Positions 6,053 through 9,774 of a stretch of 9,774 bases of DNA are shown here, piece after piece; position 1 is the first letter of the stretch, and each line of letters starts with the position of its first letter. The stretch comes from Haloferacaceae archaeon (lineage in GTDB: Archaea; Halobacteriota; Halobacteria; Halobacteriales; Haloferacaceae): positions 1 to 9,774 of the forward strand of contig JAHENP010000077.1 in NCBI GenBank assembly GCA_018609965.1, read 5' to 3'. The notes below the pieces were generated by a model. That model ran no database searches. It had not been told where the DNA came from and worked only from the letters and a program-made list of their open reading frames with translations. A program made the translations under genes and the position numbers.

Positions 6053-7280
6053 ATGTTCGATACAGAGGACACGTCGGCTCGGCCGGCGGATCGAGTTCTT
6101 CGAGGGGACGTTAGCCCGCACGCCTGAAATCGACGGCGTACGACTCTTCGACACGACGCTGCGCGACGGCGAGCAGTCGCCAGGTGTCTCGTTCGACCGG
6201 ACGACCAAACGGGAGATAGCGACGGCGTTGGCGGAGATGGGCGTCGACGCGGTCGAGGCGGGGTTCCCGGCGGTCTCGGACGACGAGTTCGACGCGGTCG
6301 CGGAGATCGCGTCGACGGTCGACACGGAGATTGTCGGACTGGCGCGTGTCGTCGAGAGTGACGTAACGGCCGCTCTGGAGGCGGGTGTGGACACTGTCCA
6401 CGTGTTCTGCTCCACGAGTGAGGTACAGCTGGCGGATTCGATGCACGCCAGCCGCGAGGCGGCGATCGAACAGTCGGTTGCGGCCGTCGAGCGTGTCCGG
6501 GAGGCGGGTGTCGACGTGATGTTCTCGCCGATGGACGCCACCCGGACGGCGGAGTCGTTCCTGATCGAGGTAGTGGAGGCGGTCGACACGGCCGGTGTCG
6601 ACTGGGTGAACGTGCCGGACACCTGCGGGGTCGCCACGCCGCGGCGGTTCGGTGCGCTCGTCGAGACCGTCGCCGCACACACGGACGCGCGGGTCGACGT
6701 GCACGCACACGACGACTTCGGGATGGCGACCGCGAACGCGCTGGCGGGGTTCGAGGCCGGCGCGGCGCAGGCGCAGGTGTCGATCAACGGGATCGGCGAG
6801 CGTGCCGGCAACGCCGCCTTAGAGGAGGTCGTGATGGCCGCCGAGGGGGTGTACGGCGTCGACACCGGGATCGACACGACGGCGATCGCTGGGCTGTCGG
6901 CGCAGATCGAACGCGCCAGCGGCGTCACCGTCCCGGTGAACAAGCCGATCGTCGGCGACAACGCGTTCGCACACGAGAGCGGGATTCACGCCGCCGGCGT
7001 GATCGAGAACACGGACACCTTCGAGCCGGGGGTCGTCACCCCAGAGATGGTCGGCGCAGACCGCGAACTCGTACTCGGGAAACACGCCGGTCGCCACGCC
7101 GTCCGCGAGCGGCTCCGGGAGGCCGGCTTCACGCCGACCGACTCGGAGGTGACGACCGTCACCAGCCGGGTGAAGGAACGCGCCGGCGACGGCCGCGTGA
7201 CGGAGGCGGATCTCGTCGAGATCGCGACGGCGGTGGGCGTCGCTCGCGACGACCGACAGGAGTCAGTCGCCGATGAGTGA
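6053..7280 (+). CDS. leuA: 2-isopropylmalate synthase (LeuA)-family enzyme, frameshifted near its 5' end
   Basis: DRE-TIM metallolyase that condenses acetyl-CoA with a 2-oxo acid; in this family, 2-oxoisovalerate for leucine or pyruvate for citramalate. Seen: DTTLRDGEQ (bases 6150-6176; catalytic Arg, metal Asp), metal-binding HAH (6702-6710), NGIGERAGNA (6786-6815), HESGIH (6972-6989) and LGKHAGRHA near 7074-7100. The ilvB-ilvN neighbours favour LeuA; citramalate synthase (CimA) remains possible. Restored length is about 410 residues against roughly 510 for bacterial LeuA, because the C-terminal leucine-binding regulatory domain is absent. ATG 6053 reads MFDTEDTSARPADR and then stops at 6125-6127, while IEFFEGTL...DTTLRDGEQ continues in another frame that has no ATG, GTG or TTG before codon 6219, too late to keep the active site. 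The gene is thus frameshifted, mis-sequenced, or read by +1 frameshifting. Beyond the shift the frame is undamaged. Confidence 0.88.
6086..6097 (+). other. leuA: Frameshift site in leuA
   Basis: The sequence GCGGATCGAGTT is where the reading changes from the ATG 6053 frame (GCG GAT CGA GTT) to the catalytic-domain frame (CGG ATC GAG TTC). The family pattern leads me to expect about Ala-Asp-Arg-Ile/Val-Glu-Phe-Phe. A five-base deletion between two GGA triplets (GCGGACCGGATCGAG becoming GCGGATCGAG) would explain it neatly, but this ancestral form is a reconstruction. Confidence 0.6.
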
Positions 7281-7364
7281 GCCACACGAGAGCGGCGACT
7301 GCCCCGGTGAGGAGAACGGCGAGCGCACAACTGGCGCCAGCCGCGAGTGTTGCGCCCCCACGAA

Positions 7365-7371
7365 GATTTAT
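7365..7371 (+). promoter_or_regulatory. Candidate internal TATA box for ilvB-ilvN
   Basis: GATTTAT is the only AT-rich heptamer in an otherwise GC-rich gap and resembles haloarchaeal TATA boxes. It predicts a transcript start near 7395-7397, where a GTG begins the short leader ORF. It would let ilvB be expressed separately from leuA. Confidence 0.5.
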
Positions 7372-7396
7372 GAGCGAGCGTGCAAGAAGTGGTCGT

Positions 7397-7468
7397 GTGA
7401 CAGAGCGCGGGTGTCAGACGCGGACGCAGGTCGCCGACAGCACCGGCGCTATCGTACGGGCCAGTTAG
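7397..7468 (+). CDS. Possible leaderless leader peptide upstream of ilvB
   Basis: GTG 7397 opens a 23-residue frame starting MTERGCQTRTQ and ending STGAIVRAS, stopping at TAG 7466-7468. The GTG is about 29 bases after the centre of the TATA-like box, as expected for leaderless translation. The same frame is open upstream (ATG 7370, GTG 7277), so a longer product is possible, but ATG 7370 lies within the TATA box. The peptide is not rich in Leu, Ile or Val, so classic codon-starvation attenuation is not evident. Its stop codon sits in the hairpin described next. Coding status is unproven. Confidence 0.35.
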   Translation: MTERGCQTRTQVADSTGAIVRAS

Positions 7469-7473
7469 GCCCG
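7457..7473 (+). promoter_or_regulatory. GC-rich hairpin over the leader-peptide stop codon
   Basis: CGGGCC (7457-7462) pairs perfectly with GGCCCG (7468-7473) around AGTTA. The TAG stop of the leader ORF spans the loop and first stem base, so a terminating ribosome would melt it. A C/T-rich tract follows (7474-7500) rather than a pure T-run, so it is not a standard terminator; an attenuator or RNA-stability element is possible. Confidence 0.45.
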
Positions 7474-7660
7474 CACACCCCCTCTCACCCTCGTCTCCTC
7501 GCGACACGTACCGACCAGACAGTGACACGTCCGGCGTGGCCCGCCACCGGCCCACGGCGGACGCGACAGACCCCGACAGCCAGACAGTGACAGACAACAC
7601 CAGACACGGCGACACCAGGACGTATCGACGACCAGCACGACCACCGACGGAGGTGGCGGC
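7469..7660 (+). other. T-poor, C/A-rich untranslated leader of ilvB
   Basis: About 190 bases between the leader ORF and ilvB with no convincing protein. It opens C/T-rich, then becomes rich in GACAG/CGACAC motifs and poor in T. It contains a 13-base direct repeat, CCAGACAGTGACA, at 7515-7527 and 7580-7592. A 25-codon frame from GTG 7587 runs into the ilvB start (GTGA overlap at 7661) but has no sign of selection. Near the 3' end GGAGGTG (7649-7655) is a strong Shine-Dalgarno site six bases before GTG 7661. Confidence 0.5.
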
Positions 7661-9433
7661 GTGACCGACTCCGGACCGGTCGCCCGCCAGACGACCGACG
7701 AGAAGCGCGCGGAGACAGACGCCGAGCAGACCGAAACAACACAGACGGACTCAGAGACCGGCGCGGCGGCGGCCGTCGCCGCGTTGGAACGCGCCGGCGT
7801 CGACACGTTGTTCGGCGTCCAGGGCGGGGCGATCATGCCGGTGTACGACGCGGTCGGCGAGTCGGACACCCGACATGTCACGATGGCACACGAGCAGGCG
7901 GCGGCCCACGCCGCAGACGCCTACGGGCAGGTGACCGGCGAACCGGGGGTGTGTCTCGCGACCTCCGGGCCGGGGGCGACGAATCTCGTCACCGGGCTCG
8001 CGGACGCCGACATGGACTCGGACCCAGTGGTCGCGCTCACCGGGCAGGTGCCGACAGACCTCGTCGGCCGAGACGCCTTCCAGGAGACGGACACGACGGG
8101 TGTGACGACTCCAGTGACGAAGGCGAACTACTTCGTCGAGGACGCAGACGACGTGAGCGACACCGTCGGCGAGGCGGCCGCGGTGGCCGCCGAGGGGCGG
8201 CAGGGGCCGACGCTGGTCGATCTTCCGAAGAATGTCACCGGCGCGGAGACGGACGCCCCCGTCACAGAGCCGACGACGCCGCCGACACATGACCCGCCAG
8301 AGCGCGCCGAGGCCGAGCAGGTCGCCGAGGCGGCGACCGCGTTCGAGCGGGCCGAACGACCCCTGCTACTCGTCGGTGGCGGCGTGATTGCCGGAGAGGC
8401 GACCGCGGAGCTGTTCGGGTTCGCCACGGACCACGGCGTGCCGGTCGTGACGACGATGCCCGGGATCGGCGCGTTCCCCGAGGATCACGACCTCTGTCTG
8501 TCGTGGGCGGGAATGCACGGCACCGGCTACGCCAACGCGGCGATCAACAACTGCGATCTGTTGTTCGCGGTCGGCACACGGTTCGATGACCGGCTGACGG
8601 GTGACGTGTCGACGTTCGCGCCCGAAGCCGAGGTGGTCCACGCCGACATCGACCCGGCGGAGATCTCGAAGAACGTCCACGCGGACTACCCGTTGGTCGG
8701 CGACGCCGCGCGTGTGCTCGAACAGGTCGACGACGCGGTCGAACACTCGCCCGACGCTGGCGCGTGGCGCGAGCAGTGTGCCGACTGGCAGCGGGAGTAC
8801 CCACTCGACTACGCGGCACCGCCGGATCGACCGGTCAAACCGCAGTTCGTTGTCGAAGCGACGGACGCTGCGACGGCCGACGACACGCTCGTCACGACCG
8901 GTGTGGGGCAACACCAGATGTGGGCGGCGCTGTACTGGACGTTCACGGAGCCGCGGACGTTCGTCTCCTCACACGGGTTGGGGACGATGGGGTACGGACT
9001 CCCCGCGGCAATCGGCGCGAAGGCGGCCGCACCAGACCGCGATGTGGTGTGTTTCGACGGCGACGGCTCGTTCCTGATGACGTGTCAGGAGCTGTCTGTG
9101 GCCGTCAGAGAGAACATGGATCTGGTCGTCTTCGTCCTCAACAACGAGGGTGTCGGGATGGTCCGGCAGTGGCAGGACGGCTTTTACGACGGACGCCACG
9201 TCGCCTCGGAGTACCCGTGGGTGCCGGACTTCGCGGCGCTGGCGGAGGCGTTCGGCGCGACCGGCGAGCGGATCACGGGTTACGACGAGGTTGCGCCGGT
9301 GATCGAGGACGCCCTCGCGACGGACGGGCCGGTGGTGGTCGATGTCCACATCGACCCCGACGAGAACGTGTTCCCGATGGTGAAAAGCGGTGGCGCAAAC
9401 GACGAGTTCGCACTGACGGAGGACCACCTGTGA
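7661..9433 (+). CDS. ilvB: Acetolactate synthase large (catalytic) subunit
   Basis: A 590-residue ThDP- and FAD-dependent enzyme that makes 2-acetolactate from two pyruvates, or 2-aceto-2-hydroxybutyrate from pyruvate and 2-oxobutyrate: the first shared step of valine, leucine and isoleucine synthesis. Domains: an acidic low-complexity N-terminal extension (1-32); ThDP pyrimidine-binding domain (about 33-195) with [14 protein letters not shown] and catalytic Glu78 in [13 protein letters not shown]; central FAD-type domain (about 215-350) with [12 protein letters not shown] and [12 protein letters not shown]-terminal ThDP domain with [20 protein letters not shown] from 467 and NN at 494-495 closing the metal-binding motif. 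All catalytic features are intact and the length is normal for the family. GTG 7661 is preceded by GGAGGTG. Its stop overlaps the ilvN start (GTGA), implying translational coupling of the two subunits. Confidence 0.96.
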   Translation: MTDSGPVARQTTDEKRAETDAEQTETTQTDSETGAAAAVAALERAGVDTLFGVQGGAIMPVYDAVGESDTRHVTMAHEQAAAHAADAYGQVTGEPGVCLATSGPGATNLVTGLADADMDSDPVVALTGQVPTDLVGRDAFQETDTTGVTTPVTKANYFVEDADDVSDTVGEAAAVAAEGRQGPTLVDLPKNVTGAETDAPVTEPTTPPTHDPPERAEAEQVAEAATAFERAERPLLLVGGGVIAGEATAELFGFATDHGVPVVTTMPGIGAFPEDHDLCLSWAGMHGTGYANAAINNCDLLFAVGTRFDDRLTGDVSTFAPEAEVVHADIDPAEISKNVHADYPLVGDAARVLEQVDDAVEHSPDAGAWREQCADWQREYPLDYAAPPDRPVKPQFVVEATDAATADDTLVTTGVGQHQMWAALYWTFTEPRTFVSSHGLGTMGYGLPAAIGAKAAAPDRDVVCFDGDGSFLMTCQELSVAVRENMDLVVFVLNNEGVGMVRQWQDGFYDGRHVASEYPWVPDFAALAEAFGATGERITGYDEVAPVIEDALATDGPVVVDVHIDPDENVFPMVKSGGANDEFALTEDHL

Positions 9434-9774
9434 GCGACGAGACCACCAAAGACGACAGCCCTTCCGAGACACCGGAGACGGTCGCGGCCGGCGAACTTCC
9501 CGCAGAGTCGTTTCGGGCACAGCCGGAGTCACACGAGGGACTGCCCGCAGACGGGAGTCTGTCAGGACCGGCGCCGTCGGAACGCGACAGCCCGGACGGC
9601 GCGCGGACGGACAACGGGGTGCGGCTGACCGACGCCGCGACGACGACCGGCGGCGGCCAGATGCGGCGGACGTTGTCGGCGGTCGTCGACCACGACCCGG
9701 GGGTGTTGGCGGCCGTCTCGGGGTTGTTCTCCCGGCGGATGTTCAACATCGAGAGCCTGACCGTCGGGCCGACC
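9430..9774 (+). CDS. ilvN: Acetolactate synthase small (regulatory) subunit, 5' part
   Basis: The first 115 codons, open at the window's right edge. GTG 9430 overlaps the ilvB stop by four bases. Residues 78-115 begin the ACT domain: [38 protein letters not shown], given here only to show the hallmark [23 protein letters not shown]. In the family, this ACT domain binds valine and gives feedback control of the catalytic subunit. The first 77 residues are an acidic, Pro/Ser/Thr-rich extension without predicted fold; bacterial IlvN starts almost directly with the ACT domain. A GPAPSER segment at about 48-54 may be shared with other haloarchaeal IlvN proteins, from memory only. The ACT ligand-site residues that can be seen are normal. 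Confidence 0.93.
   Translation, partial: MSDETTKDDSPSETPETVAAGELPAESFRAQPESHEGLPADGSLSGPAPSERDSPDGARTDNGVRLTDAATTTGGGQMRRTLSAVVDHDPGVLAAVSGLFSRRMFNIESLTVGPT

Noticed and set aside
5318..6961. 547-codon minus-strand open frame across the regulator and leuA
   Set aside because: It spans two plus-strand genes and the gap between them, is Ser/Thr/Arg-rich rather than acidic, and shows no recognisable domain.
7389..7400. Mini-ORF GTG-GTC-GTG-TGA (Val codons) as a valine-sensing leader
   Set aside because: Three codons only, overlapping the predicted transcript start, so it would hardly be on the message; most likely coincidence.
7273..7590. 105-codon plus-strand ORF overlapping the leuA stop
   Set aside because: ATG placement by overlap is tempting, but the product turns Arg/Thr/Pro-rich and basic, runs through the TATA-like box, hairpin and leader, and lacks any known motif or the acidic composition of the neighbours.

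Overview
The window reads as chromosomal DNA of a haloarchaeon (class Halobacteria). It is very GC-rich, its proteins are strongly acidic (Asp/Glu-rich, Lys-poor), start codons are often GTG, and TATA-like boxes sit about 27-30 bases before start codons, which is typical of leaderless haloarchaeal transcripts. The gene families also point there: the HFX_2341-type regulator, the Dna2-like nuclease-helicase and the ilvB-ilvN cluster. The genus cannot be fixed from the sequence. I see no rRNA, tRNA, CRISPR array, insertion sequence or integrase.

Left part (1-4404). The 3' end of a sugar-acid dehydratase of the enolase superfamily (galactonate dehydratase-like) ends in a 29-bp near-perfect duplication of its own stop-codon region. 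It converges on a 47-residue zinc-ribbon protein on the minus strand. A divergent promoter region then serves an uncharacterised 229-residue protein, whose N-terminal two thirds resemble the substrate-binding N domain of Cdc48/VCP (VAT) without the ATPase. It is followed closely by a large OB-fold + Cas4-like nuclease + superfamily 1 helicase of the Dna2 type. The latter two genes probably form a DNA-maintenance unit that ends at a small hairpin and T-run.

Middle part (4405-5922). Two regulators lie in the same orientation: a small winged-helix protein, then an HFX_2341-family regulator (CARF-like Rossmann domain plus C-terminal winged helix). A distinct inverted repeat sits where each transcript should start, so both may be autoregulated.

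Right part (5923-9774). This is the start of a branched-chain amino-acid operon: a LeuA-family synthase, then a leader region of about 380 bases, then ilvB (acetolactate synthase large subunit) and the start of ilvN (small subunit, cut by the window edge). Enzymes for isoleucine/valine and leucine synthesis are thus linked. The leuA gene appears frameshifted near its 5' end: its promoter and ATG are in one frame and the catalytic motif DTTLRDGEQ in another, with no start codon in the second frame ahead of it. The ilvB leader has its own TATA box and a possible leaderless peptide whose stop codon lies in a GC-rich hairpin, an attenuator-like layout.

The observations most worth following are the leuA frameshift, the ilvB leader, the stand-alone Cdc48-N-like protein beside Dna2, and the tail duplication of the dehydratase gene.
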